Source of the DNA: DAIDKA01 sp036521075
Lineage (GTDB): Bacteria; Pseudomonadota; Gammaproteobacteria; Steroidobacterales; Steroidobacteraceae
Length of the DNA: 64,000 bases
NCBI GenBank assembly: GCA_036521075.1
Contig: DATDIL010000148.1
Location: forward strand, 1-64,000
Reading direction: 5' to 3'
The notes under the pieces were generated by a model. The model made no database searches, had not been told where the DNA came from, and worked only from the letters and a program-made list of their open reading frames with translations. How positions within the stretch are numbered: position 1 is the stretch's first letter; the number at the start of each line of letters is the position of its first letter. Positions 32,536-41,842 of this stretch are shown here, piece by piece. The position numbers and the translations under genes were made by a program.

Positions 32536-32990
32536 GTGAGTCCGGCGGCCGCGCGCGCCGCGGCGTACAGCTGCCGCTCCTCGAGAATCGTATCAGCGCT
32601 CAAGTGGGCGACCTGGCGCCAGTGGCCGATCCGCAGCGTTGCGCCCGCCACCGCGTCCAGTGAATCGCTCCAGGCCTCGAGCAGCGCCAGCAGGCGCTGG
32701 GCCTGCACCCTCCGTGAGCGGGCCGCTGGCGCCTCGACAGCGTGCGTGGCGATGCTCGACACGTCGGTCAGTTGCGCACGCGTCGCGGCGGCAATCGTGG
32801 GTACGGCCTGCAGCGCCGAGCGATGGGCGCTGAGCTGCTGGAGCAACCGCTGGCTGGCCCACTCGACGTAGGCGGCGACGGGCCGAGCCATTTTTGCCGG
32901 GTCGGTCCCCTGACGCACAACCAGCAGGATTTCGCGCAAGTGAGCGCGCTCGGCGGCAAGCTGCTGGCGGATGAATTCGGTCTCGTTCAT
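32532..32990 (-). CDS. hypothetical protein in the mocA-xdhC set
   Basis: A 152-residue soluble protein of unknown family. It is mostly helical by composition, rich in Ala, Arg, Glu and Gln, with no signal peptide, cysteine cluster or recognisable motif; the N-terminus reads MNETEFIRQQLAAERAHL. It overlaps mocA by ATGA and lies 17 bases after the xdhC-like gene, so it is co-transcribed and translationally tied to them. It could be a small partner in loading or handling the cofactor, but this is position-based inference only. Confidence 0.7.
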   Translation of the reverse strand: MNETEFIRQQLAAERAHLREILLVVRQGTDPAKMARPVAAYVEWASQRLLQQLSAHRSALQAVPTIAAATRAQLTDVSSIATHAVEAPAARSRRVQAQRLLALLEAWSDSLDAVAGATLRIGHWRQVAHLSADTILEERQLYAAARAAAGLT

Positions 32991-33007
32991 CGCTTTGCGG
33001 CGGCCCT

Positions 33008-34078
33008 CTAGAATGGGCCACCGGGCGCCCCATGCAGTCGCGCATGAATCTCGGCGACGATCGATAGGGCGATGGATTCTGGCGCGCGGCCACCGATATT
33101 CAGGCCGATGGGGGAGCGCAGCCGGCCGTTGAGCCCGGCCGCATTGCTGCCCAGATCCCCGAGCAGTTTCTCGCGGCGCGCCACCGGGCCCAACAAACCC
33201 ACGTAGGGGATGGACGAGCTGCTCAGGGCACGCAGGTAGAGCAGATCGGATGGCAGGTGGTGACTCATGACGATCGCGGCATCATAACGATCCATGGCCA
33301 CCGTCTGCGCCACACTCTCGGCTCGTCCCAGGGTGACTTGTTCAGCCGCCGGAAAGCGCTCGGACTGCGCGTAGGCGGGGCGGTGGTCGTACACCGTAAT
33401 CCGCCACGCCAGGCGCGCCGCAAAATCAACCAGCGGCTGGGCATCCGGTCCCCCGCCCAGCAGCAGCAACCGAGGCGGCAGCGACAAGGGCACGGCCAGC
33501 GCCCGCAAGGCATCGGACTGGGACCCGAGGATGCTGGGACGGCCTGTTTCCAGGGCGCGCGCCAGCAGCGCGTGCATGGCATCCTGCATCCCCGGTGGCA
33601 CCGGGTGACCCCCGGGCTGGTCGTCCGGGAGGACGATGCTTCCGGCGGGCAGGCTGCCGTCGGGCGAGGCCACCACCACCGCGGCGGCCACCCGCTCGTG
33701 CCGCTGGTGCGCCGACACGAACCGATCAAGAGGCTGCCAGGCGCTCTCGGGGCCCACCCGCAGCAGCAGGATCTGCATGGCGCCTTCGCACCCCACGCCG
33801 AGGCCCCACAACAGGTCATCGGTGCCGCGCGTGTCATAGGTGATCAGCTTGGCCTTGCCGCTGGCCATGACCTGCAGCGCGTGCTCACGCAGATCCGACT
33901 CCAGGCACCCGCCGGACAGCAGCCCTGCATACTGGCCGTCCGCTGCAATCAGCATCAGGGCGCCGGGCTTGCGGTAGGTCGAACCGGTGGTATGCACCAC
34001 TACGGCCAGCGCGACGGCGCGCCCGGCACGGCGCTCCCGCTCGTACAGCGGCAATAGTGGCGCGATCAGGGTTTCCAT
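33008..34078 (-). CDS. XdhC/CoxI-family molybdenum enzyme maturation protein
   Basis: A 356-residue protein. The first half has GSTYRKPGALMLI and SGGCLESDLREHAL, the CoxI/XdhC signature; the second half has the Rossmann stretch LLLLGGGPDAQPLVDFAARLAWRITVYDHRP. XdhC proteins bind the sulfurated molybdenum cofactor and insert it into xanthine dehydrogenase or related enzymes. The start at 34078 (METLIAP) matches the family's usual N-terminus; a longer in-frame ATG exists at 34129. It diverges from thrA and heads the three-gene set with the unknown gene and the mocA-like gene. Confidence 0.88.
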   Translation of the reverse strand: METLIAPLLPLYERERRAGRAVALAVVVHTTGSTYRKPGALMLIAADGQYAGLLSGGCLESDLREHALQVMASGKAKLITYDTRGTDDLLWGLGVGCEGAMQILLLRVGPESAWQPLDRFVSAHQRHERVAAAVVVASPDGSLPAGSIVLPDDQPGGHPVPPGMQDAMHALLARALETGRPSILGSQSDALRALAVPLSLPPRLLLLGGGPDAQPLVDFAARLAWRITVYDHRPAYAQSERFPAAEQVTLGRAESVAQTVAMDRYDAAIVMSHHLPSDLLYLRALSSSSIPYVGLLGPVARREKLLGDLGSNAAGLNGRLRSPIGLNIGGRAPESIALSIVAEIHARLHGAPGGPF

Positions 34079-34165
34079 CCGCCAATTATGCTTGAAGTTG
34101 CGTCGATCCGACGGCGTCAGTAGAGTCACGCGGCCTTTTTTGGCATGCGCGCAGCAGACGTTCAG

Positions 34166-36706
34166 ATGAGTTCAAGCATCACGGGTTCCCCGGCTTCCCT
34201 CGCCGTCTCCTCGGCCCCGCACAACCAGTCTATCGACAGCTGGGTGGTGCACAAATTCGGCGGCTCAAGCGTCGCCGACGCCGCCTGCTTCGAGCGCGTG
34301 GCCGACATTCTGGAGGCGCAGCCGCACAGGCGTCTCGGGGTCGTCCTGTCCGCGTGCCGCGGGGTCACCGATGCACTGCTGCGCCTGGTCGCATGTGCCG
34401 AACAACAGGACGAGCGTTACCAAAGCGAGCTGCAGGGGCTGCGCGATCGCCACGCCGGCATTGCGCGGGCGCTGCTGTCGGCGCAAGCCGCTTCCTTGTA
34501 CCTGTCGGCCATGGACCGGGACTGTCATGACATCGAGGGGATTCTGCACACCGTCCAGCTGACCCGCTCGGCCGCCGACACTGTCCGCGACCTCATCGCG
34601 GGGTACGGCGAGATCTGGTCGACCCGGCTGTTCCACAAGTACTTTGAAGCGCGCACCAAGCGTGCGGGCAAGACGCTGTGGCTGGATGCGCGCCGCATCG
34701 TCATCGTGGAATGGAGCTCGCTGGGGCCGGCCGTCCAGTGGACCGAATCGCAGGAGAACCTGAAGCGGCTCGTCGGCGCCGATTTTCAGGGCACACTGAT
34801 CATCACCGGTTTCATTGCCTCCGATCGCAAGGGGCTGCAGACCACTCTCGGCCGCAACGGCAGTGATTTCTCCGGCTCAATTTTCGGCGCCTTGCTTGCT
34901 GCGGCCGAGATCCAGATCTGGACCGACGTGGATGGCGTGCTGTCGGCGGATCCGCGGCGCGTGCCTGATGCGAAAGTCATCGATTCCCTGTCCTATAACG
35001 AGGCGATGGAGCTGGCGTACTTCGGCGCCAAGGTCATCCATCCGCAAACCATGGCGCCGGCCATCCGTCGCAACATTCCAATCTGGATCCGCAATACCTT
35101 CGCATCGCACAAGCCCGGATCGTTGATCTGTGCGGCCCCGGAGTCGACGCTGCCGGTGAAGGGCATCACCAGCATCGATGGGGTGGCACTGGTGAACGTC
35201 GAGGGCGCCGGCATGATCGGTGTGCCCGGCACGGCGCATCGTCTGTTTGGCGCGCTGCGCGAAGAGGGCATCTCGGTGACCCTCATTTCCCAGGGTAGTT
35301 CCGAACACTCGATCTGCTGCGCGATACCCGCGGACCAGGCCGAACGCGCAGCCCGTGTGGTGCGCGACGCGTTTGATCGCGAACTGACCGAGGGCCAGAT
35401 CCAGCGTGTGGATGTGGACACCGGACTGGCCATCCTCGCCGTCGTCGGCGATGGCATGGCGGGGATGCCCGGAGTATCGGCCAAGGTGTTTGAGGCGTTA
35501 GGCGGTTCGGCGGTCAATGTGCGCGCCATCGCCCAGGGTGCCAGCGAGCGCAATATCTCGGTGGTGATCGATGCCAAGGATGCCACGCGCGCATTGCGCG
35601 CGGTGCATTCCAGTTTCTACCTGTCGCCGCATACACTTTCGATCGGCGTGATCGGACCCGGCACGGTGGGTCGGGTGCTGCTGGACCAGTTGGCCTCGCA
35701 GAGCAGCCGCCTGCGCGAGCAGTTCCAGATCGATCTGCGCGTGCGTGGCATCCTCGCCTCCGAGCGCATGCTGCTCAGCGATTCGGGCATCGACCTGGCC
35801 GACTGGAGCACCGCCTTCAAGAGCGGCGCGGTCGCCGCGGATCTGGCCCGATTCGTCGAGCACCTGAATGTCGATCACCTGCCGCACACGGTGCTGATCG
35901 ACTGCACCGCCAGCGAATCGGTGGCGCGTAACTATCCGCAATGGCTGGCCAGCGGCATCCACGTGGTCACCCCGAACAAGAAGGCCAACAGTGCGCCGCT
36001 GGCATTCTACCGCCAGGTGCGTGCCGCGGGCCGCACCAGTGGGGCGCACTATCTGTATGAAGCCACGGTCGGCGCGGGCCTGCCGATCATCCAGACACTG
36101 CGCGATTTGCGCGAGACGGGTGATGAGATTGACAGCATCGAGGGCATCCTGTCTGGGACCTTGGCGTATCTCTTCAACATCTACGATGGCAGCGTGGCCT
36201 TCTCGGACATCGTGCGCGACGCCAAGCAGCGCGGTTATACCGAGCCGGACCCACGTGATGATCTGTCCGGCATGGACGTAGCGCGCAAACTGATCATTCT
36301 CGGCCGCGAGATGGGCCTGGCGCTGGAAATGGCGGACGTGCAAGTCGAAAGCCTCGTGCCACCGGGACTGTCCGGATCCTCGATCGATGACTTCATGAAC
36401 GGCCTGCCGAAGTTCGACGCGGGCATGAACGAGCGTTTGCAGGCGGCGCAGGGTCGCGGCAAGGTCCTGCGCTATGTGGGTCGGATCACTTCCCAGGGCG
36501 AAGCGACGGTGGGTCTGATCGAACTGGATCGCGGCCATGCTTTTGCCAATATGGCGCTGACCGATAATGTCGTGCGCTTTGCCACCGGCCGGTACAATGC
36601 CAATGCGCTCATTGTTCAGGGTCCCGGTGCAGGTCCCGAGGTGACTGCCGGCGGCGTGTTTGCCGATCTGCTGCGGCTGTCCGCCTATCTCGGAGCTCAT
36701 ATTTGA
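34166..36706 (+). CDS. thrA: bifunctional aspartokinase / homoserine dehydrogenase I
   Basis: An 846-residue fusion. The kinase half starts VVHKFGGSSVADAACF; two ACT domains follow near residues 340-480 (VPGTAHRLFGALREEGISVTLISQ); the dehydrogenase half begins IGVIGPGTVGRVLLDQLASQ near 500 and has the VVTPNKKAN and ILSGTLAYLFN motifs. It catalyses the first and third steps from aspartate toward threonine. ThrA-type enzymes are usually inhibited by threonine via the ACT domains. I start at 34166 (MSSSIT) over an in-frame ATG at 34145; neither has a clear ribosome site. The stop overlaps the thrB start. Confidence 0.95.
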   Translation: MSSSITGSPASLAVSSAPHNQSIDSWVVHKFGGSSVADAACFERVADILEAQPHRRLGVVLSACRGVTDALLRLVACAEQQDERYQSELQGLRDRHAGIARALLSAQAASLYLSAMDRDCHDIEGILHTVQLTRSAADTVRDLIAGYGEIWSTRLFHKYFEARTKRAGKTLWLDARRIVIVEWSSLGPAVQWTESQENLKRLVGADFQGTLIITGFIASDRKGLQTTLGRNGSDFSGSIFGALLAAAEIQIWTDVDGVLSADPRRVPDAKVIDSLSYNEAMELAYFGAKVIHPQTMAPAIRRNIPIWIRNTFASHKPGSLICAAPESTLPVKGITSIDGVALVNVEGAGMIGVPGTAHRLFGALREEGISVTLISQGSSEHSICCAIPADQAERAARVVRDAFDRELTEGQIQRVDVDTGLAILAVVGDGMAGMPGVSAKVFEALGGSAVNVRAIAQGASERNISVVIDAKDATRALRAVHSSFYLSPHTLSIGVIGPGTVGRVLLDQLASQSSRLREQFQIDLRVRGILASERMLLSDSGIDLADWSTAFKSGAVAADLARFVEHLNVDHLPHTVLIDCTASESVARNYPQWLASGIHVVTPNKKANSAPLAFYRQVRAAGRTSGAHYLYEATVGAGLPIIQTLRDLRETGDEIDSIEGILSGTLAYLFNIYDGSVAFSDIVRDAKQRGYTEPDPRDDLSGMDVARKLIILGREMGLALEMADVQVESLVPPGLSGSSIDDFMNGLPKFDAGMNERLQAAQGRGKVLRYVGRITSQGEATVGLIELDRGHAFANMALTDNVVRFATGRYNANALIVQGPGAGPEVTAGGVFADLLRLSAYLGAHI

Positions 36707-37641
36707 ACGTTTCGACATCAGCCACGGCCTATGCGCCGGCGTCTGCCGGCAATGTGGCGATCGGCTTCGACATCCTTGGCTTTGCGGTCGATGCACTGGG
36801 CGACAAGGTGTCGGTGAGGCGCACGGCACAGCGGGGCGTGACGATTTCAGGCATCACCGGCATCAATGTTGACCTGCCGCGAAATCCCGAGGGCAATACC
36901 GCGGGGCGCGCGGTGATGGCCATGCAGGAGACGCTGGATCTGCCGTTTGGCTTTGATATGCGCATCGAAAAGGGTATCCCGCTCGGATCCGGTCTCGGGG
37001 GCTCGGCCGCCTCGGCCGTTGCCGCCGTGGTTGCCGCGAACGCACTGCTGCCCACTGCCTGCACCAAGCTCGAGCTGTTGAAGTTTGCCATGCACGGGGA
37101 GGCCGTCGCCTCCGGCTCCATGCATGTCGACAATATCGCCCCGTCGCTGTTCGGCGGCCTGGTGCTCACCGTGGGCATCGACAACCCACATGTCAAACAG
37201 ATTCCCGTGCCGCGCGCCGTGCGCGCGGTGATGGTCCATCCGCACCTGTTCCTGTCCACCAAGGAGGCACGCTCGATTCTGCGCAGCAGCGTGGCCATGT
37301 CTGATTTCGTGTGGCAAACCGCGCACCTGGCCGGCTTCATCTCCGGGTGCTACACCGACGACATCGACCTGATCCGTGCATCCCTTGAGGATGTCGTGAT
37401 CGAGCCGCAGCGCCAGACACTGATCCCCGGCTTCGCGGACGTGCGCCGCGCGGCCATGGCAAGCGGGGCGCTGGGCTGCTCGATCTCCGGCGCGGGCCCG
37501 ACGGTGTTTGCCTGGGCGCTGGAGCACCAAGCCGCGGCGGTGCTGGCCGCCATGCGCGTGGAATTCGGGCGCCATAACGTGCCCATCGACGAATGGATCA
37601 TTGAGATCAATTCCCCTGGTGCCCGCGTCATCGGGCCGTAA
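36703..37641 (+). CDS. thrB: homoserine kinase ThrB
   Basis: A 312-residue GHMP kinase. It opens with ATAYAPASAGNVAIGFDILGFAVD; the ATP loop is GIPLGSGLGGSAASAVAAVVAAN near 88-110, and the C-terminal GCSISGAGPTVFAW loop is the third GHMP motif. It phosphorylates homoserine. The start is TTG at 36703, overlapping the thrA stop and preceded by GGAG 7 bases upstream, so translation is coupled. The order thrA-thrB-thrC is the classical one. Confidence 0.95.
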   Translation: MNVSTSATAYAPASAGNVAIGFDILGFAVDALGDKVSVRRTAQRGVTISGITGINVDLPRNPEGNTAGRAVMAMQETLDLPFGFDMRIEKGIPLGSGLGGSAASAVAAVVAANALLPTACTKLELLKFAMHGEAVASGSMHVDNIAPSLFGGLVLTVGIDNPHVKQIPVPRAVRAVMVHPHLFLSTKEARSILRSSVAMSDFVWQTAHLAGFISGCYTDDIDLIRASLEDVVIEPQRQTLIPGFADVRRAAMASGALGCSISGAGPTVFAWALEHQAAAVLAAMRVEFGRHNVPIDEWIIEINSPGARVIGP

Positions 37642-37645
37642 CGCC

Positions 37646-38998
37646 ATGCTTTTTCACAGTACGCGCCAACCCCTCCATGAGCTGACGACGGGCACCGGTT
37701 TCGCACAGGCTCTGCTGAAGGGGCTGGCGCCCGATGGGGGACTGTATGTGCCACAGCAGTGGCCGCTGCACCAGGCCGCCGCGCTGTGCGAGCGGATCGC
37801 ACTGCCAGCGGAGCAATACCTGACGGCTGCGGGTCTGGCGCGCGTCGGCGCGCTGTTTCTCGCGCCCCTGGTTGCCGGCAGCGAGCTGGCCAGCCAGCTG
37901 CCGGCGATCAGCGCGCAGGCCTTCAGCTTCCCCGCTCCGGTTGTGCCACTGGATGCACAGGGTCGCCTCGGCGTACTCGAGCTGTTCCACGGCCCGACCG
38001 CGGCCTTCAAGGACTTTGGTGCGCGCTTCCTGGCCGCCTGCATGGCACGTTTGCGCACGCCGGGGCAGCGTACGCTGAATATTCTGGTCGCCACTTCCGG
38101 CGACACGGGGGGCGCCGTCGCTGCTGCCTTTCACCGCCTGCCGGGCGTGGCTGTATCGGTGCTGTTTCCCAAGGGGCTGGTTTCTCCGACCCAGGAGCAG
38201 CAGCTGACCTGTTGGGGAGACAACGTCAGATCTTTCCGGGTGCGCGGCTCGTTTGATGATTGCCAGGGCATGGTGAAGGCCGCGTTCATGGACGCGCAGC
38301 TGAACCAGCGCTTCGAGCTGTCATCCGCCAACAGCATCAACCTGGGACGATTGCTGCCGCAGGCCGTGTACTACGCGGCCGCCAGTCTCAAGGGCTGGTT
38401 GGAACACGGCGAGCCTGTGTCCTTCGTCGTGCCCAGTGGCAATTTGGGTAATTCCGTGGCGGGGCTGTGGGCGCGGCGCCTCGGCATGCCCATCGGCGAG
38501 TTCGTGCTGGCGCACAATGTCAATCGCACCGTGCCGGATCTGCTGGAGAGCGGCAAGTTTACGCCCCGGGCGAGTATCCCCACGCTGGCCTCGGCCATGG
38601 ACGTCGGCAATCCCAGCAACCTGGAGCGCCTGTGCTCGCTGTACCCGAACGTCAATGAATTGCGGGCTACAATCAGCGCCGATGTGGTGACCGACGAGCA
38701 GATTCGCACGCGCATCCGCAGCGGTTTCGGGGAGTACGGCCAGATCTGGTGTCCGCACACGGCCACGGCTGCGGAGGTCTATGCGCGCCTGCCGGCGCAA
38801 CGGCGGCAACAGGGCCGCTGGTTGCTGGTGGCGACGGCGCATCCGGCCAAGTTCCGTGAGATTGTCGAGCCCTTGATCGGTCGCCGCGTCACGCCGCCGG
38901 CAGCGCTCGCACGCCTGTTTGAACTGCCCGCGAGGACGCTGGATATTGCGGCCGACCTGGACGCTTTGCGCCAGGGAATGAACCAGGGATTGGACTAG
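37646..38998 (+). CDS. thrC: threonine synthase ThrC
   Basis: A 450-residue PLP enzyme of the long ThrC type. The PLP lysine is in FHGPTAAFKDFGARF near residue 120, followed by ATSGDTGGAVAAAF and VPSGNLGNSVAGLWA. It converts phosphohomoserine to threonine. The ATG at 37646 is 4 bases after thrB ends. A much longer frame reaching back to 37508 is thrB out of frame and is rejected. It is followed by a NERD-domain gene after 9 bases. Confidence 0.95.
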   Translation: MLFHSTRQPLHELTTGTGFAQALLKGLAPDGGLYVPQQWPLHQAAALCERIALPAEQYLTAAGLARVGALFLAPLVAGSELASQLPAISAQAFSFPAPVVPLDAQGRLGVLELFHGPTAAFKDFGARFLAACMARLRTPGQRTLNILVATSGDTGGAVAAAFHRLPGVAVSVLFPKGLVSPTQEQQLTCWGDNVRSFRVRGSFDDCQGMVKAAFMDAQLNQRFELSSANSINLGRLLPQAVYYAAASLKGWLEHGEPVSFVVPSGNLGNSVAGLWARRLGMPIGEFVLAHNVNRTVPDLLESGKFTPRASIPTLASAMDVGNPSNLERLCSLYPNVNELRATISADVVTDEQIRTRIRSGFGEYGQIWCPHTATAAEVYARLPAQRRQQGRWLLVATAHPAKFREIVEPLIGRRVTPPAALARLFELPARTLDIAADLDALRQGMNQGLD

Positions 38999-39007
38999 GG
39001 AGCCTAT

Positions 39008-39616
39008 GTGGATCTGCTGACAGAACTGCCACCCCTCACCTGGGCTCTGGTTGCGGGCGCGGGAGTGCTGGGCTGGGCGCTGTCCTGGCTGTGGCGCTGG
39101 TATCGGCAGCGTCGCGCCCGGCGCGCGCTGGTTACGGCCGTGGCCTCGGTGGGCTCGGACCACCTGGTCGATGTGCTGGTGCCCGATGGGATGGGCAGCT
39201 CTTTCCACGTGGACTTCGTGCTGCGCACGCCGCGCGGTGCCGTGGTGCTGGACTTGCGCGATGTGCGTGGCAATGTCTTCGGCGGCGACCAGATGAATGA
39301 GTGGACAGTCATGGACGGGCCGCATCGTTACACTTTTGTGAATCCGCAAAGCTCGCTCTATGACCGCATTGCGGCGGTCAAGGCGATTGCAGGGGATGAC
39401 ATGCCGGTCGAAGGGCGCATCGTCTTCACCCGGCGGGCACGCTTTCCCAAGGGCCTGCCCAAGTGGACACTGATGCTCGATTCCTTGGCCAGGGACTTCC
39501 CGCTGATCGAGGGCGGTACGCCCGGAGGCATCGATCCCTTCGACCAGCCCTGGGCCAACATTCGACAGGCGGTCAGACCCAGTTTGATGGCGCAGGCCCG
39601 CCCCGTCAGCAGCTGA
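39008..39616 (+). CDS. membrane-anchored NERD (nuclease-related) domain protein
   Basis: A 202-residue protein with one N-terminal membrane helix (residues about 11-30) followed by a basic stretch. A NERD fold follows: HVDFVLRTPRGAVVLDLRDVRG, which corresponds to the Asp and the beta-strand core of nuclease-related domains, then YTFVNPQSSLYDRIAAVKAI and FTRRARFPKG. In many NERD proteins the core residues are Asp, Glu and Lys in a DxnExK arrangement; here the expected ExK appears as LDLRD, so activity is uncertain. The start is GTG at 39008 with GGAG 5 bases upstream. It directly follows thrC and is probably on the thr transcript. Confidence 0.75.
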   Translation: MDLLTELPPLTWALVAGAGVLGWALSWLWRWYRQRRARRALVTAVASVGSDHLVDVLVPDGMGSSFHVDFVLRTPRGAVVLDLRDVRGNVFGGDQMNEWTVMDGPHRYTFVNPQSSLYDRIAAVKAIAGDDMPVEGRIVFTRRARFPKGLPKWTLMLDSLARDFPLIEGGTPGGIDPFDQPWANIRQAVRPSLMAQARPVSS

Positions 39617-39630
39617 GCGCCGCCGCAACC

Positions 39631-40437
39631 TTACCCCAGGGGCAACTTGAACAGTGCGCGACTTGCCGCCGCGGTCGTGGCCGCTAATTGGTGCAGCGTC
39701 TCGCCGCGCGCCTGTGCGACGACCAAAGCTATGTGCCGCAGGTGCATCGGTTCGTTGCGACGCGAGGCTGGACGGGGCTTCAGATCCCGCGGCAGCAGGT
39801 AGGGGGCATCGGTTTCAAGATGCAGCGCCGCAGCCGGAATCTGTCGCAGCAGGGGCAACAGATGCGCCCCGCGACGCTCGTCGCAGACCCAGCCTGTGAT
39901 ACCGATGGCCAGATCCAGATCCAGGTAACGGTGCAGCTGTGCAGCGGTGCCGGTAAAGCAATGCGCAACCGCGCCCACCAGGCAGCGGCGGTGCTCACGC
40001 ACAATGCTGACAAAGTCATCATGGGCATCGCGCTCATGGAGGAACACCGGTTTGCCGACCCGTGCTGCCAGCTCCAGTTGCTGATGAAACGCGCGCTGCT
40101 GAACCGCGCGCGGTGAGAAGTCGCGAAAGTAGTCCAGGCCACACTCGCCAACGGCCACCACTTCCGGTTGTCCCGCCAGGCTTTCAATTTCAGCCAGCTG
40201 TTCTTCGTCGAGTTCACTGGCGTGATGCGGATGTATGCCGGCGGTTGCAAAGTGACGGTGGGGAGCCGCGCGCGCGAGCGCGAGGGCCTGCCGGCTGCCC
40301 GGCGCGCTCGCCCCGGTAATGATCATCTGCACTATGCCTGCCGCGTAGGCGCGGGCGATGACCGATTCGCGGTCGGCATCGAAGCTGTCGTGGGCGAGAT
40401 TGATACCAATGTCTATGAGTGTCGGGGTGGAGGTCAT
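39631..40437 (-). CDS. tatD: TatD-family metal-dependent deoxyribonuclease
   Basis: A 268-residue TIM-barrel hydrolase. The metal site positions include IDIGINLAHDSFD near the start, TAGIHPHHASE near 65, AVGECGLDYFRDFSP near 95 and HCFTGTAAQLHRYLDLDLAIGITGW, LETDAPYLLPRD in the C-terminal half, all TatD signatures. The family repairs or trims DNA as a 3'-5' exonuclease in vitro. The start at 40437 is chosen because the family starts there; a long upstream extension in frame is out of character. It diverges from the hypothetical exported-protein gene by only 25 bases. Confidence 0.92.
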   Translation of the reverse strand: MTSTPTLIDIGINLAHDSFDADRESVIARAYAAGIVQMIITGASAPGSRQALALARAAPHRHFATAGIHPHHASELDEEQLAEIESLAGQPEVVAVGECGLDYFRDFSPRAVQQRAFHQQLELAARVGKPVFLHERDAHDDFVSIVREHRRCLVGAVAHCFTGTAAQLHRYLDLDLAIGITGWVCDERRGAHLLPLLRQIPAAALHLETDAPYLLPRDLKPRPASRRNEPMHLRHIALVVAQARGETLHQLAATTAAASRALFKLPLG

Positions 40438-40462
40438 GCACGATTCTGGCACAATGCCGAGC

Positions 40463-41227
40463 ATGTTCCCTCGTTCCGCGGTTGCGCTGCTGCTGGTGCC
40501 GGCGATGTTCGGCATGACCTCGATCACGCTCGCCGCCGACATCGAATGGCGCGATGTTGAATCGCGCATGCAGTACGCCTGGTATACCGAGGACGCGCGT
40601 GATCTTGCCGCCATCGCGGAGCGCGTCACGGCAGTGACCGCCGCCGATCCACGGCGCGGCTACTATCTGGCATGGATACACTTGCGGCAGGCGCAACTCA
40701 CCTTCGCGCACCCGGGCAGCGGTGCAGCGACGGCGGCCGCAGGCCACGCGCTCGCGGACTGTATCAGTTCCGCTGACGCCGCCTTGGCGGCGCGACCGAC
40801 AGATGCTGAAGTGCTCGCCCTGCAATCATTGTGTATGGACTTGCGTAGCCGCATACGGACCGTGGGGGTGCCTTTCGCGGCTTCACGCAGCCGTGCACAG
40901 ATGCAAATGGCGCTGCGGCTTGCCCCGCAGGATCCGCGCGTGCGATTGTTGTCCGCCCAGCTTGCATATTTAGGGGCGAAGTCGACCCCGGAGCGTACGC
41001 AGCTGTTGGCGTCCTTCCAGAGCGCAGTGGACGCATTCGAACTTGAACGACAGGGCTTGGAGCGCATTCCGGGCTGGGGCGCGGCCGAGGCGTGGGAGGG
41101 GCTGGCCCAGGTTTACCTGGATCGCGCCGACGCCATTGCGGCTCGCGCGGCGCTGGAGCACGCTTTGCTGCTGATGCCGGAGTACAAATCCGCGCATCGG
41201 CTGCTGGATCACATTGTAAAGGGGTAG
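40463..41227 (+). CDS. exported protein with TPR-like helical repeats, unknown function
   Basis: A 254-residue precursor with a signal peptide (LLLVPAMFGMTSITLAAD, cut after LAA). The mature protein is helical with alternating Ala, Leu and Arg, including SSADAALAARPTDAEVLALQSLCMDL, MALRLAPQDPRVRLLSAQLAYLGA and a closing ALEHALLLMPEYKSAHRLLDHI; these look like tetratricopeptide repeats, often used to hold other proteins. No enzyme motif is seen. The start at 40463 is chosen for the signal peptide (an ATG at 40454 is also possible). The role is unknown. Confidence 0.7.
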   Translation: MFPRSAVALLLVPAMFGMTSITLAADIEWRDVESRMQYAWYTEDARDLAAIAERVTAVTAADPRRGYYLAWIHLRQAQLTFAHPGSGAATAAAGHALADCISSADAALAARPTDAEVLALQSLCMDLRSRIRTVGVPFAASRSRAQMQMALRLAPQDPRVRLLSAQLAYLGAKSTPERTQLLASFQSAVDAFELERQGLERIPGWGAAEAWEGLAQVYLDRADAIAARAALEHALLLMPEYKSAHRLLDHIVKG

Positions 41228-41446
41228 CCCCTTGGCGGGCATGCCAATCGGGATCCCTGTTCTGTAGATGCTCGTGTTCACCGTCGTCAAATTCAGCAAG
41301 GGAATTTCGAGCTATATTTTTCAAGTTACTGCATTTATTGCTTTTTTGACCCACAAGCTACCTTTCCCCTTTGCGCCCTGGCCGGATCGCAATCCCGTGC
41401 AATGAATTTTCCAAAGCCCCTTGTGTCCAATCTCCAGGAGCCCACC

Positions 41447-41842
41447 ATGTCCAAAACCTGCACACCCGTATTCGCAGTTCTGGCCATCGCTACCCTGGGC
41501 ATGGCCCACGCGCAGGCGCAAAGCTCTGCGCGGGTGACTTCATCGGCCCCGGCCACCGCATCCGCCAAGGCGATAGCCCCCCGCAAGAACTCCGGCGCGG
41601 CCGCACGTGGAGCCTTGGATCTGCACGCGCCGCCGCTCAACCACATCATGCCGAGCGCGCAACTGCGGTACATCCTGGCGAACGATGACGCGGACGCCGA
41701 TTCACCGGCTGAAGTCAGTGTCAAAGGCACCAAGACGGTGGTCGTTCCGGGTGCGCCCGGCAACCAGTTGGAGGCCATCCCCTGGGCCATCCTGCACCCG
41801 ACGCAGGCTTGGCGCATTTTCACGCCGTTGGAGCAGCCTTGA
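41447..41842 (+). CDS. exported hypothetical protein (131 aa)
   Basis: A 131-residue precursor with a signal peptide (FAVLAIATLGMAHAQAQ). The mature part opens with a low-complexity Ala/Ser/Thr stretch, then a short ordered segment (PPLNHIMPSAQLRYIL, VKGTKTVVVPGAPGNQLEAIPWAILHPTQAWRIFTP). The start is ATG at 41447 with AGGAG 6 bases upstream; an earlier frame start at 41402 would add residues before the signal. No known family is recognised. The final 23 bases overlap the convergent threonine aldolase gene. Confidence 0.65.
   Translation: MSKTCTPVFAVLAIATLGMAHAQAQSSARVTSSAPATASAKAIAPRKNSGAAARGALDLHAPPLNHIMPSAQLRYILANDDADADSPAEVSVKGTKTVVVPGAPGNQLEAIPWAILHPTQAWRIFTPLEQP

Noticed and set aside
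34079..34165. Threonine leader peptide or attenuator before thrA
   Set aside because: There is a small CGTCG-ATC-CGACG hairpin and a later T-run, but they are 20 bases apart and no Thr/Ile-rich short frame is present.
39008..39616. NERD gene as part of a defence system
   Set aside because: No helicase, methylase, or other defence gene adjoins it; the neighbours are thr and tatD, so there is no support for such a system.
41217..41250. Terminator after the TPR-like protein gene
   Set aside because: Short hairpins (GGGGTAGCCCC and TTGGC...GCCAA) are present but no T-run follows; too weak to call.
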